Below, piece after piece: positions 1 through 7,862 of a stretch of 11,348 nucleotides of DNA. A program made the position numbers and the translations under genes. Source of the stretch: M3007 sp037130425 (GTDB lineage Bacteria; Bacteroidota; Bacteroidia; Chitinophagales; Saprospiraceae); the NCBI GenBank assembly GCA_037130425.1, contig JBAXTB010000185.1:1-11348 (forward strand). Reading direction: 5' to 3'. Under the pieces are notes generated by a model. The model did not search any database. It worked only from the letters and a program-made list of their open reading frames with translations, and was not told the origin of the DNA. Every line of letters starts with the position of its first letter. Position 1 is the stretch's first letter.

Positions 1-30
1 ACTGTCGAACATTTCACGCAAGCAACGCTT

Positions 31-2895
31 TTACCACTTCCACCGTTTATTCCATTCCTCCATACGCCGTTTTTGTTCAGCCTCCTCTTTAGCGCGCGCG
101 ATCTCCCGTTTTTCTGCTTGCTGCTGCTGAAACCGCAACAGGGCTTCTTGTTTGCTGGCCTCATTGCGTGCGCGCGTTATTTTTTCCGTGAACATCATGT
201 CGTACACGTTCATCCACTGGCCTTCAGCAATTAATATCTCCAGATCAGGATTGAGCACATAAACGCCTCGGCCGATTCGGAGAAACAGTTTTTTGTTGTA
301 CGGATCGTCCCGGTCAATTTCGTTTTTAGAGAGAATGGAATTGAGGTATTGCCGTTTTTTGCGGAATTCGGGCAAGATGGTATCCGGAAATTTTGCGCAA
401 ATGACGGTTACATCATCCATGCTAAGGCCACCGTCTTCCAAATCCTTTTTTTTCATCACCAACTGGGTCTGGGTTGCGATGAAATTATGCAGCAGAAAAA
501 ACTCGGCGCTTCGAGCGCTGATCTTTACCAAATGGTTGTCAACTTTCACTTTTACCGAATCGGGTTGTAACTTGGTATAAAGCACCGGTATGCGGTTTTT
601 CAGAAAATTGTCGTTGGTATGGGCCTGTTGCAGCGCCATGAGGAAAGGATTGATACCGAGGTTGTCTGCTACATCGAGTTTTGCGCCTTGCTCCAGCAGA
701 AAGTCGGTGACCTTGTTGGCGCCGGTTTTCAGGGCGGCCAAGAGTGGGGTCATGTTGAACTCATCGCGGTAGTCTACGCCATATTTTTTGATGTTTTCGG
801 TCACTTTTTTCACGTCATCAGCGCTGTAAGGGGCATATACGCGGCGGAAAATGGAGCTGCGTTCTGCCTCATGCCGGTCGGCGCGGCGGTATTTGAGTTC
901 GGAAAGTTGGCGGATGATGTCGAAATCGTTGTATATCAGTGCGAAATCGAAGAGCCGATCTTTGGCTTTTTTGTTGAACAGATCGGGTTGGAGCGCCTCG
1001 ATTTTCAGGTTTTTGAGTTCTTCCCAGGTGATGGGCGTCCAGGGCGTTTTTTGGTTGCCGAGTATGTTGTGGCGGATCAGGTCGGCTTGTTCGGTTTTGC
1101 CCTGCATTTCGAGGCGGCGGGCCTCGCGCTGCCATTCATCGAGGGAAGACTTTTGCTCCTTCATGTCCAAGTTTTGGCGCAGGTTGGCAAAGCCCAACAA
1201 TTCGAGCAGCGGGTGTTTGTGGTTATTTTCTACAACGTACAGGTTGCGCACCGCGCGCGTCATGGCCACATAAAAGGAGTTGATGTAGAATTTATAGGCG
1301 TCAAGCGATTTGTCGGTTTTGTCTTTTGCGCGGGCATAACGGAGGTCTTCGGTTTCTACGTCGGCGCGGCTTACGCCCTGCGTGATTTCTATAAATTCGC
1401 GGGATTTATGCGCGATGAAATTGAGCAGGATAATGTTTTCGTACTCTAAGCCTTTGGCCTCCTGTACAGAAAAAAGCAAGGGGGTTTGGAAAATTTTCTG
1501 GGCCTCGGCTTTGTCCTCATTGCTCATCACAACCACGGCAAACTGAGTGGAATTGCGTGTTTTTTGGTTGAGTTCCTGTTTGATTTTGGCATTGTCGGGC
1601 AGGCAAACCACTTCGCCGGTTTTGGTTGAAATGGGATTCACCAAGTATGTGCTTTCGCGGTCGATGGAGCCGAAACGGGCATTTTTGATTTTGAGCAGTT
1701 TGTTGGCGATGTCCGTCACCTGGGGTGAATTGCGGTAATTGGTGCGCAGGATACGCACTTCGTTGTCCAAACCGTCCTGGGTGTAAAACATGGTTTTTAC
1801 ATTGGACCAGGAGAAAAAATTGGGGTGTACGATCTGGTTGGAGTCGCCGCAAAGCACAAACTGGCCGGGCGTTTTCAGCGATTTTAGGAGGAGGAAAAGT
1901 TGAACGTTGGTCAGGTCCTGCACCTCGTCCACGATGATAAAATCGTATTTGGGTTTGCAAAGTGGTTGCCAGCGATAGGCCACCATGTTGAGGTCGTAAT
2001 AGTTGCTATCTGCAAGGAATTGCAGGTATTTTTCAAACAGGTCATACACTTGTTCGCGTTCGTCGGCGAGGAACACCGATTGGCGTACGCCCAACGCCAA
2101 ATAATCGGCACGACTAAGATACTCTTTTTCAACGTTCATGCCCGTGAGCACGCCCTTGAATTCTTCGTAGAGTTTGTAGCTGTCCCGAATTTTAACGGTA
2201 TTGCGGTGCCGGGTAAACCACCCGTCAAAAGCCCGGAAATTGATCTCGCGGCCCAACGGAATTTGCAAGGTCTCAATGTATTCTTTAAACGATAGAAAGT
2301 CTATTTCCTGGTCTTCGTTGCGGTATTGGAAAGAATAGTACAGGTTGGCTGAGTTTTCTACTAAGTATGGCGACAGGGTGATATACAGGATATTCCCGCG
2401 CAGGGTTTTAATTTTTTCTAAGGTCAGCGCTGTTTTACCGCTGCCAGCCGAACCGATCACGATCAGCGGGGTAGGCAATTGGAATACCTGCTGCTGATCG
2501 TCGTCGAAAGAAATCACTTTATCCAACAGGTGGAATTGCGTGGAGCGGGGGTTGATGTAGGGCAAAGGCGCAATGTCGGTATCGGCTACCTGTTCGGGCT
2601 TGGCGACCGGTTCAATTTTTGACTCGTCGATTACGGCGCCGTTGAGGAAACGAGAATCGCGGTAGTTGTGGTGGAGAATCACTTCCAGAAGCAAAAGGTA
2701 AGCGCGGCCTTCGTAGCGGGCGAATTTGAATAGCAAGCGGTTTTCCTCGTCCAATTTGGCACGATAGTAACCGGTATTGCTCATTTTTTTGACTTCAGCC
2801 CCGGCAAAATTGTCGTTTTTGAGGTACTCGACTACTTTGTTGAAGTTCTTTTTGACTTTGGCGTAATCCAGCTCCGTGTAATAAAGTATTTCCAT
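31..2895 (-). CDS. Multidomain SF1 (UvrD/Rep-like) helicase with RelE/ParE-like N-terminus, ankyrin-like repeats and winged-helix-like C-terminus
   Basis: A 954-residue protein predicted to be a cytoplasmic ATP-driven DNA (or RNA) translocase. Residues 1-85 resemble the RelE/ParE toxin fold, with the tract GYYRAKLDEENRLLFKF and then a hydrophobic strand ending at HHNYRD. The motor follows: Walker A GSAGSGKT (148-155), Walker B DEVQD (323-327), motif III GDSNQ (350-354), motif IV LRTNYR (383-388), motif V QEAKGLEYE (478-486) and motif VI YVAMTRA (542-548). Residues about 705-755 look like one or two ankyrin repeats (MTPLLAALKTGA, then FLLEQGAKLDVADNLGINPF). Residues about 828-890 resemble a winged helix (YLNSILSKNEID, then FLRIGRGVYVL). 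The tail 905-954 is a charged, Gln/Glu/Arg-rich coiled coil. UvrD/Rep proteins normally lack the two end modules, so this is not a housekeeping UvrD. All helicase motifs are intact. A TAnnTTTG element lies 22 bases upstream of the start. Biological role unknown. Confidence 0.9.
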   Translation of the reverse strand: MEILYYTELDYAKVKKNFNKVVEYLKNDNFAGAEVKKMSNTGYYRAKLDEENRLLFKFARYEGRAYLLLLEVILHHNYRDSRFLNGAVIDESKIEPVAKPEQVADTDIAPLPYINPRSTQFHLLDKVISFDDDQQQVFQLPTPLIVIGSAGSGKTALTLEKIKTLRGNILYITLSPYLVENSANLYYSFQYRNEDQEIDFLSFKEYIETLQIPLGREINFRAFDGWFTRHRNTVKIRDSYKLYEEFKGVLTGMNVEKEYLSRADYLALGVRQSVFLADEREQVYDLFEKYLQFLADSNYYDLNMVAYRWQPLCKPKYDFIIVDEVQDLTNVQLFLLLKSLKTPGQFVLCGDSNQIVHPNFFSWSNVKTMFYTQDGLDNEVRILRTNYRNSPQVTDIANKLLKIKNARFGSIDRESTYLVNPISTKTGEVVCLPDNAKIKQELNQKTRNSTQFAVVVMSNEDKAEAQKIFQTPLLFSVQEAKGLEYENIILLNFIAHKSREFIEITQGVSRADVETEDLRYARAKDKTDKSLDAYKFYINSFYVAMTRAVRNLYVVENNHKHPLLELLGFANLRQNLDMKEQKSSLDEWQREARRLEMQGKTEQADLIRHNILGNQKTPWTPITWEELKNLKIEALQPDLFNKKAKDRLFDFALIYNDFDIIRQLSELKYRRADRHEAERSSIFRRVYAPYSADDVKKVTENIKKYGVDYRDEFNMTPLLAALKTGANKVTDFLLEQGAKLDVADNLGINPFLMALQQAHTNDNFLKNRIPVLYTKLQPDSVKVKVDNHLVKISARSAEFFLLHNFIATQTQLVMKKKDLEDGGLSMDDVTVICAKFPDTILPEFRKKRQYLNSILSKNEIDRDDPYNKKLFLRIGRGVYVLNPDLEILIAEGQWMNVYDMMFTEKITRARNEASKQEALLRFQQQQAEKREIARAKEEAEQKRRMEEWNKRWKW

Positions 2896-2917
2896 AATAA
2901 TCGATTCGTAAAGGCTG

Positions 2918-2925
2918 CAAATGTA
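2918..2925 (-). promoter_or_regulatory. Putative -7 element for the helicase gene
   Basis: Read on the minus strand this is TACATTTG, an exact match to the Bacteroidota -7 consensus TAnnTTTG, 22 bases before the helicase ATG. No clear TTG is seen at the matching -33 distance, so the element is half-supported. It suggests the helicase is transcribed separately from the upstream glycosyltransferase gene, which ends 97 bases away. Confidence 0.45.
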
Positions 2926-2992
2926 GGGTTTACGATCTTAAAATTACATTCCTTCAAGCGTGCGGAAATTTGTTTTGCGACTGCTCCATCTT

Positions 2993-4579
2993 CTAATGTA
3001 TTTCCAAATCGATAATCTTTATATCCGGGTTTTTTTGAATATATTCCGGCAATGTCTGATTCGTGTGGCTTTTAAATGCGGCAATTTTATAACCTTTCCT
3101 AAGTAAATCTTGTATTTCTTCGGGCTTGGGGTACCACTGATAAGCATTGTTGGGTTGCCAAAACATAAGGTCTACATCTTCCAACTCTTTGCAGTTGATG
3201 ATTAGGTAGTCGGAGGGTACTTGCGTTTGAAGGTTTTTATATATTTCTGTATTGTGAATTTTAGCAGATCGAGTCGGATTGTTTTTTTCATTTCTATTTT
3301 TAGCAATCGACCATGGCTTCATAGATACAAGTATGACTAATACGAAAAGGAAGGCTAAGTATTTTTTTAACCGATGCGATGTTTTGTTTCCAAACCAATC
3401 TATACTATAGTTCATTCCCATTGCTATTAGTGAATACAATAATGCCGAAACGGGTACTGTGAATGCGCCCATTTTAGTTTCAACAAATATTGAAAAAAAT
3501 ACATATACCACAAGAATCATTGCCAGCATTGAAACTGTTAATGCGTGGTCTTTTATCCTTTTAAACGATTGCCAAATACCGATAAAAATAAAAGCCAGAA
3601 AAGGCCCCCCGTATATTGCTTCTATAAATTTGAGGTGAAAAAATACGCCATTCCCATTCCCCAATACCTCTGTTATATGTTTTCGGCTATATTCATACTC
3701 CCAGGCTGCCTCTTCGGGAAAAGCGTTCATAATATAAAATTGCCACGGTGCAAAGACTGCTATACAAATCACTAAGGATACTAATAGGTGAATGTAATTT
3801 TTCCAGTTTGATCGCTTATTTGAATCTAAAATGATATATAAAAACCAACCGCCAAACATTAACAGCCCCGTTAACCATTTGATTAAAATGGCGGCTCCGG
3901 CAAGAACACCAATCAATATTACATACTTCCATGACTTCTTGTTTAAATACTCGCAGAATGCCCAAATACTTCCCGTTACATAGAACGAAAAAGCCAGATC
4001 ATTGTGGTCGAGTGCGTACCTGCCAGATGACAATTCAAGGAAAAAATTTGCTGTAGCATACAAAAGTGCGCTTAACCATGCCGTATTGATTGATCCCGTC
4101 CAAATTTGTGCAATTCGATAAACAAAATAAACTCCAATCCCTCCCATTACAACGTCCGGAAACCTGAGTCCGATTAAATTTACGCCAAATACTTCCATGG
4201 ACAAGGCCATTTGCCACAAGAAAAGGGGTTGTTTATGCAGCCAAATATGGTTGCAACACCACATTTTATAATCATAATCAAGTACAGGGTTTTCCCTTAA
4301 GGTAGGTATAAAAGGATGTTGCATCAAATGCTTTGCAACTAAAGCATGATAACGTTCATCCCATTCGTGCAAAAAAGGATCCAGGGTAATCATCAGCATT
4401 CGCAACATAATTGCCGCCAAGACCAGCCAAATAAGGGATTTTGTATGCTCATCCTTTAAATGGTAAATAATAGAAGGGATAAATAGAAAGATTGCGATAC
4501 ATAGATCAAGCCAAATTGTAAAATATTCAGACATTTTTTTACCGGCTAAGGTAATATGTATTGAATTTGTTTCCAACAT
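2993..4579 (-). CDS. GT-C fold membrane glycosyltransferase, ArnT/PMT (GT39)-like
   Basis: About 528 residues with roughly ten or more hydrophobic membrane segments and a soluble C-terminal part of about 100 residues. Known relatives move a sugar from a polyprenyl-phosphate donor to a protein or lipid at the outer face of the inner membrane. Family marks, numbered from the ATG at 4579: the acidic pair in HEWDERYHAL (D74, E75) in the first periplasmic loop, HKQPLFLW (115-122), which corresponds to the family's KPPL segment, the RYALDHND region, and ETKMGAF before the last helices, matching the conserved lysine loop of ArnT. The start is uncertain. A TTG at 4600 extends the frame, ATG 4579 has AAGG eight bases upstream, and ATG 4534 begins just before the first membrane helix. 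The gene is visibly more AT-rich than its neighbours, which may mean acquisition. Donor and acceptor cannot be told. Confidence 0.82.
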   Translation of the reverse strand: MLETNSIHITLAGKKMSEYFTIWLDLCIAIFLFIPSIIYHLKDEHTKSLIWLVLAAIMLRMLMITLDPFLHEWDERYHALVAKHLMQHPFIPTLRENPVLDYDYKMWCCNHIWLHKQPLFLWQMALSMEVFGVNLIGLRFPDVVMGGIGVYFVYRIAQIWTGSINTAWLSALLYATANFFLELSSGRYALDHNDLAFSFYVTGSIWAFCEYLNKKSWKYVILIGVLAGAAILIKWLTGLLMFGGWFLYIILDSNKRSNWKNYIHLLVSLVICIAVFAPWQFYIMNAFPEEAAWEYEYSRKHITEVLGNGNGVFFHLKFIEAIYGGPFLAFIFIGIWQSFKRIKDHALTVSMLAMILVVYVFFSIFVETKMGAFTVPVSALLYSLIAMGMNYSIDWFGNKTSHRLKKYLAFLFVLVILVSMKPWSIAKNRNEKNNPTRSAKIHNTEIYKNLQTQVPSDYLIINCKELEDVDLMFWQPNNAYQWYPKPEEIQDLLRKGYKIAAFKSHTNQTLPEYIQKNPDIKIIDLEIH

Positions 4580-4617
4580 TCCTCTTACCTTAGCCTCCAA
4601 ATAATACGCCCTGTGTT

Positions 4618-5535
4618 ATGCCCGAACTAACGAAAGAAGAACGCCTCCAAATTATTGTCCGCAAGGGCATGGTTCATTTGCACGAAAAATTGCTTTATGG
4701 ACAACGTACCGTAGTAAACAAGCTCGGAATCCTTGGATTTAGTGTTTCTACTGCTTCTTTTTCCAATATAATTAATGTCGTAAATGGCCGCCCGGTCGGA
4801 TTACAAACGCTGAGTACGGCGGCAAAAGGTATTCATCTCCTGATTGAAAGGGAACTGGATATGGCATTTAATGTCGATCAACTCGACTATTTTCCTAAAA
4901 ATACGCCAAACTGGGTTCCAGAATTGGTGCCTGAACACCAGGGCGCCCCGTCATCAGCACTCGGAATCGATTTGCATGACGGGCGTGTTTCCACGCAGCA
5001 GAAAACGGCATTTTTTGCCAACGCCAAAAAGGAAGTGATAGAGGTTGGCGTTCGATTAAACTCATTTTCAAGTTATTTCTTTTCTCAAAAAGAGACTGCT
5101 TATCGGCAGCCGATGATTGATTTGTTGAAAAAGGGGGTCAATGTAAAAGGGTATTTACTTGATCCGGAATCGCAGGAGGCGCGTATTTATTTTGAAGATC
5201 GCGCGCGGGCGCAGGCAACAGAAAAAGATGCGATTGAGGATATTAAGACGGTTATTAAAAAACTAAAGGTTGTGTGCGCCGAATTTGAGGCCATGAAATT
5301 AAGTGGGAAATTTGAAATATTCCTATACAAACATATTCCTTATAACTTGTTTTTTGTCGTCGACGGCGGCGAAAAAGAAGGCGCTCAAATGATGGTTTCG
5401 CCTTATCTATACGGGGTAAAACGGGCCGACTGCCCGGTAATGGAGATTACGAAAAAAGAGAACGCGCATTTATTTCGTAAATACTATGAATCTATGCAGT
5501 TGTTTACGAATGGGGCTACGAAATTGAAATATTAG
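4618..5535 (+). CDS. HTH protein with a PLD-superfamily-like (DUF5919-type) domain
   Basis: A 305-residue soluble protein. Residues 1-85 are helical and include an XRE-like helix-turn-helix (about 29-75; SVSTASFSNIINVVNGR is the likely recognition part). Residues about 127-300 match my memory of the DUF5919 pattern, a phospholipase-D-like fold often attached to HTH domains: FFANAKKEVIEVGVRLNSF, then LLKKGVNVKGYLLDPES (169-185), then FEIFLYKHIPYNLFFVVDG (232-250), SPYLYG (261-266) and a final FRKYYESM helix. A true PLD HKD motif (HxKxxxxD) is absent: the equivalent segment reads HIPYNLFFVVD, so phosphodiesterase activity is doubtful and a sensor or binding role is possible. It is divergent from the glycosyltransferase, with 38 bases between the chosen starts. 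A weak promoter-like pair (TTTG 4566, TACCTTAG 4586) precedes it. Target and ligand are unknown. Confidence 0.8.
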   Translation: MPELTKEERLQIIVRKGMVHLHEKLLYGQRTVVNKLGILGFSVSTASFSNIINVVNGRPVGLQTLSTAAKGIHLLIERELDMAFNVDQLDYFPKNTPNWVPELVPEHQGAPSSALGIDLHDGRVSTQQKTAFFANAKKEVIEVGVRLNSFSSYFFSQKETAYRQPMIDLLKKGVNVKGYLLDPESQEARIYFEDRARAQATEKDAIEDIKTVIKKLKVVCAEFEAMKLSGKFEIFLYKHIPYNLFFVVDGGEKEGAQMMVSPYLYGVKRADCPVMEITKKENAHLFRKYYESMQLFTNGATKLKY

Positions 5536-5551
5536 CAAAAAGGCTATGTTT

Positions 5552-5575
5552 TTTTGGAAGGCGCTGCTTCCTAAA
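5552..5575 (+). terminator. Weak stem-loop downstream of the HTH-PLD gene
   Basis: GGAAG/CTTCC pair around a six-base loop, extended by TTT/AAA outside a T-T mismatch, 17 bases after the stop of the HTH-PLD gene. The position suits a terminator, but the T-run lies before the stem rather than after it, so the call is weak. Confidence 0.3.
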
Positions 5576-5587
5576 CAGGTTTTGCTG

Positions 5588-5607
5588 TTATAAATTTTTA
5601 TAAATTT
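5588..5607. repeat. Tandem duplication of a 10-bp AT unit
   Basis: TTATAAATTT occurs twice back to back with no mismatch. The ten-base period is about one DNA helical turn. It lies in the 232-base region before the secreted FN3 protein and could act as an A/T-rich upstream element or simply be low-complexity sequence. Confidence 0.7.
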
Positions 5608-5676
5608 AGGTTAATTTACATAAACGTTTGTATATCAAGTATTTGTAAAAGGTTTTTGCAGCCTCCCGCACTTTTG

Positions 5677-5699
5677 CACTGTCAACAAAGATGACAGTG
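5677..5699. repeat. Perfect 8-bp inverted repeat upstream of the FN3 gene
   Basis: CACTGTCA and TGACAGTG are exact reverse complements separated by seven bases (ACAAAGA), ending 68 bases before the FN3 gene's ATG. It could be a regulator binding site or a leader hairpin. No TAnnTTTG promoter is clear nearby, so its role is open. No T-run follows, which argues against a terminator. Confidence 0.7.
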
Positions 5700-5767
5700 A
5701 CGGATTTGCGGGGTCCCACCCTGGCCTCATTCGGGCTGTCATCGAATCACTCATTCCAAACTTTTCG

Positions 5768-6154
5768 ATGATGAAAAACGAAATCAAACAAGGCTTTCAG
5801 TTGGTCTTAAAACTGACAATCGTGCTCCTGCTGCTTGTTCCGGCTGTACCCGGAATCAGTTCCAATGTAACACCGGTGGCGACGGAACTTGCCTGCCCTA
5901 CGCCCAATGTATCAAAAACAGGCCAAGGCTCCGGCTCAATTTCTTTCGCGTGGGGCCCTGTGAGCGGCGCTGCTTCCTACAATGTGTGGTATGTTCGGAA
6001 AGACAACAACACAAGCAGTGCTGTTTTTAACACAGCGACCAATTCTTTTACATTTTCCGGGTTGGAAGCCGGTAACTATCGGTTTTATTTCAGCACTGTG
6101 TGTGCAGATGGCAGTTCGGAATATGTTATTATCGACGAATTAGTTATTTGCTAA
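5768..6154 (+). CDS. Small secreted protein with one fibronectin type III-like domain
   Basis: 128 residues. Residues 1 to about 31 are a Sec-type signal peptide: basic start (MMKNEIK), a hydrophobic core (LVLKLTIVLLLLVPAVPG) and a small-residue cleavage zone (ISS). The rest, about 43-128, is a single beta-sandwich of FN3 type: SISFAWGPVSGAASYNVWY is the typical W...A..Y-W/Y strand pair, followed by FTFSGLEAGNYRFYFSTVC. Cysteines at 43, 112 and 128 may form a disulfide after export. The protein is much shorter than usual FN3-bearing surface proteins of Bacteroidota and lacks a type IX secretion C-terminal domain, so it is probably periplasmic or released. Two adjacent ATG codons (5768, 5771) could start it. 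It converges on the 492-residue helical protein gene. Binding partner unknown. Confidence 0.8.
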   Translation: MMKNEIKQGFQLVLKLTIVLLLLVPAVPGISSNVTPVATELACPTPNVSKTGQGSGSISFAWGPVSGAASYNVWYVRKDNNTSSAVFNTATNSFTFSGLEAGNYRFYFSTVCADGSSEYVIIDELVIC

Positions 6155-6167
6155 AGATCGAAACTTC

Positions 6168-6203
6168 GTGCTGCACCCGGCGTGTACCTGCCAGGTGCAG
6201 CAC
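6168..6203. terminator. Strong stem-loop between convergent genes, likely bidirectional terminator
   Basis: GTGCTGCACC (6168-6177) pairs perfectly with GGTGCAGCAC (6194-6203). After one C-A mismatch, GGC pairs with GCC, leaving an eight-base loop. It fills most of the 61-base gap between two genes that end facing each other, the classic place for a shared terminator. Neither strand has a clear T-run directly after the stem, so termination is inferred from position and stability. Confidence 0.6.
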
Positions 6204-6215
6204 TGGTTATGTTCC

Positions 6216-7694
6216 TTATATGCGTTTTTTGCGAGGGGCATACCTGGCTTTATAATCCGATAATTTTAATAATAGCCATTGATCCAGCACCAATGGCGAG
6301 GTTTTATGGATCCGTTCAAACAAAACGTCATGTTCCAAACGCTCATTTATCAGCAACTTAAATATCTGCACAAACCCCAATACAGCCGCTATGGTACCCA
6401 ATAAGGAAGAGGTCTTCTGTTGGTTTATCATTTTTTGTTTGCGTTGCCGATAAAGCCAGTTTTCAAACTGATCGCATACTTGATGCAGGTCAATATGTTC
6501 GGGCCTGTCTTCATAATAGGCGCGCATCAACAATAATTTTGCACGAATATAGTCTGTCGGTTTATCAAATGTAACGGTTTCGAGTTGTTGCCACACTGCT
6601 TTATATTTTTCTTGTTCTAATGCGAGAACAGCCTTTGCTAACAATACAGTATCATTTCGAATGCCTGTAGCGAGTAAATGCGCTTTTGTAAGAATGAATT
6701 GTGCGGCCCAGTCAAAGTCTTTTGCCGAACTTGCAATGGTAACAATATTGGTAAATTCGGTTGCAGACATGACGCTTTTTTGCGTAAACGCTTCGTTATC
6801 TAAGCCAAATTGATTGATTTGACGCAAAATAGGGCCGTATTTTTCCAAATTTTTACGCATAAGTTGACGGGCCGCAAAATTCCGCAGGTATTTAATAACC
6901 ATATATCGTTCATCTGGCGCTATAAATGCAACATCGTCTGCCAGAATTTGAAATGCCTGATTAAAGTGTTGTTCTTCTATTATCGGATCGGCGCCAGCCA
7001 TTTGAGTTAATTCAGTGTACAATTTGCGCAAGGGTGTGGCAGGCTGGTTCAGGTGGCTAATTTCGTCGGTTTGGGGTGATTGCATAATACTTAGGTGTGT
7101 TCTTTCGCAGTCAATTCTGGAACAGATGGTATCAGTGGCTTCCTTGATTGTTTGATAGCAACTGTTTAGCGCGGGCAAATCGGGTTCTGTGGAAGGCAAC
7201 ACCAAATACTGATGCTGAAAATAGGCGGCGATGATTTGTGTTATGCCATTGGACATGCTATTGGCGGGACTGGCGGTTTTGCTTTCGTAAAAACGGGTAG
7301 CGGATTTCGAAAACTCGTTGCTCAATTCCCGTTCATGTAAAATGCCCAGCCAGAGCATGTCCCGAATAGAAGCGTCTTGTCGTACTTTTTCTTGTAATAA
7401 AAAATCCTTGAGCCATAAGTATAGGTCGGAGAATGTGTTAAGTAAGTTTTTTCGGCCTTTTTCGGAAATGGCTTGCCCGAATATTTTTCGATACGCGTAA
7501 TCCAGCTCAAGTTTTTTATCGTCCTCCTCCAAGTGGGGGTGAAACTTTTTGACGTATCCGAACACTTTGAACGCAACTTCTTCGCCTGCGTGCATCAGTT
7601 TCAAATATTTTAGGAACCCCGGAACCTCTTTTTCGTGCAATGTTTGAAATAAGGAAAAGAATTTGAGATGTTGCATGTTGTTATATGTTAACAT
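6216..7694 (-). CDS. Uncharacterised all-helical (TPR-like) protein
   Basis: I do not recognise a named family. The 492-residue product is predicted soluble and almost wholly alpha-helical. Residues about 310-395 have the look of tetratricopeptide-type helix pairs: FTNIVTIASSAKDFDWAAQF, then LLAKAVLALEQEKYKAVWQQ and RAKLLLMRAYYEDR. Residues 429-450 form the only hydrophobic stretch (LLGTIAAVLGFVQIFKLLI), which may be a buried helix or a weak membrane contact. The C-terminus is basic (APRKKRI). No catalytic motif is visible. Either Met1 or Met7 could be the start; Met1 is kept because a good promoter ends 18 bases before it. It has its own promoter and is divergent from the small HTH gene at 7995, so the two could be co-regulated. 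A scaffold or protein-binding role fits, but function is unknown. Confidence 0.75.
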   Translation of the reverse strand: MLTYNNMQHLKFFSLFQTLHEKEVPGFLKYLKLMHAGEEVAFKVFGYVKKFHPHLEEDDKKLELDYAYRKIFGQAISEKGRKNLLNTFSDLYLWLKDFLLQEKVRQDASIRDMLWLGILHERELSNEFSKSATRFYESKTASPANSMSNGITQIIAAYFQHQYLVLPSTEPDLPALNSCYQTIKEATDTICSRIDCERTHLSIMQSPQTDEISHLNQPATPLRKLYTELTQMAGADPIIEEQHFNQAFQILADDVAFIAPDERYMVIKYLRNFAARQLMRKNLEKYGPILRQINQFGLDNEAFTQKSVMSATEFTNIVTIASSAKDFDWAAQFILTKAHLLATGIRNDTVLLAKAVLALEQEKYKAVWQQLETVTFDKPTDYIRAKLLLMRAYYEDRPEHIDLHQVCDQFENWLYRQRKQKMINQQKTSSLLGTIAAVLGFVQIFKLLINERLEHDVLFERIHKTSPLVLDQWLLLKLSDYKARYAPRKKRI

Positions 7695-7712
7695 TTATTC
7701 GGGGAAATAAAA

Positions 7713-7743
7713 CAAAATTAGTGAAAGCATTTGAGGTGTCAAA
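7713..7743 (-). promoter_or_regulatory. Bacteroidota-type promoter of the helical-repeat gene
   Basis: On the minus strand TTTG (7743-7740), 19 bases, then TAATTTTG (7720-7713): an exact TAnnTTTG with a -33 TTTG at the usual distance. The ATG at 7694 lies 18 bases beyond, giving a short leader. Seen by eye; no transcription data. Confidence 0.65.
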
Positions 7744-7833
7744 ATGAAAAAGATAAATTAAACTTAATTTGAAAATTTATTTTTTAAATAATTGATTACC
7801 AACATTTTTGTTTGATTTTAATAATCTGCGTGT

Positions 7834-7862
7834 TTTGGGAAGTTCCTTTAATCCTAAGTTTT
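7834..7862 (+). promoter_or_regulatory. Weak promoter-like pair upstream of the small HTH gene
   Basis: TTTG (7834-7837), 17 bases, TAAGTTTT (7855-7862), one mismatch from TAnnTTTG. If used, the transcript would start inside or beside the 7861-7885 hairpin and carry a leader of over 100 bases to the ATG at 7995. Low support on sequence alone. Confidence 0.3.

Noticed and set aside
619..1449. A long plus-strand open frame (276 codons) inside the helicase gene.
   Set aside because: It lies wholly antisense to a gene with intact helicase motifs and its product has no domain-like pattern. Long antisense frames are expected opposite such codon use.
4580..4600. TTG at 4600 as the start of the glycosyltransferase.
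   Set aside because: The TTG itself forms part of a GGAGG-like sequence and leaves only 17 bases to the divergent gene. ATG 4579 or 4534 are more likely.
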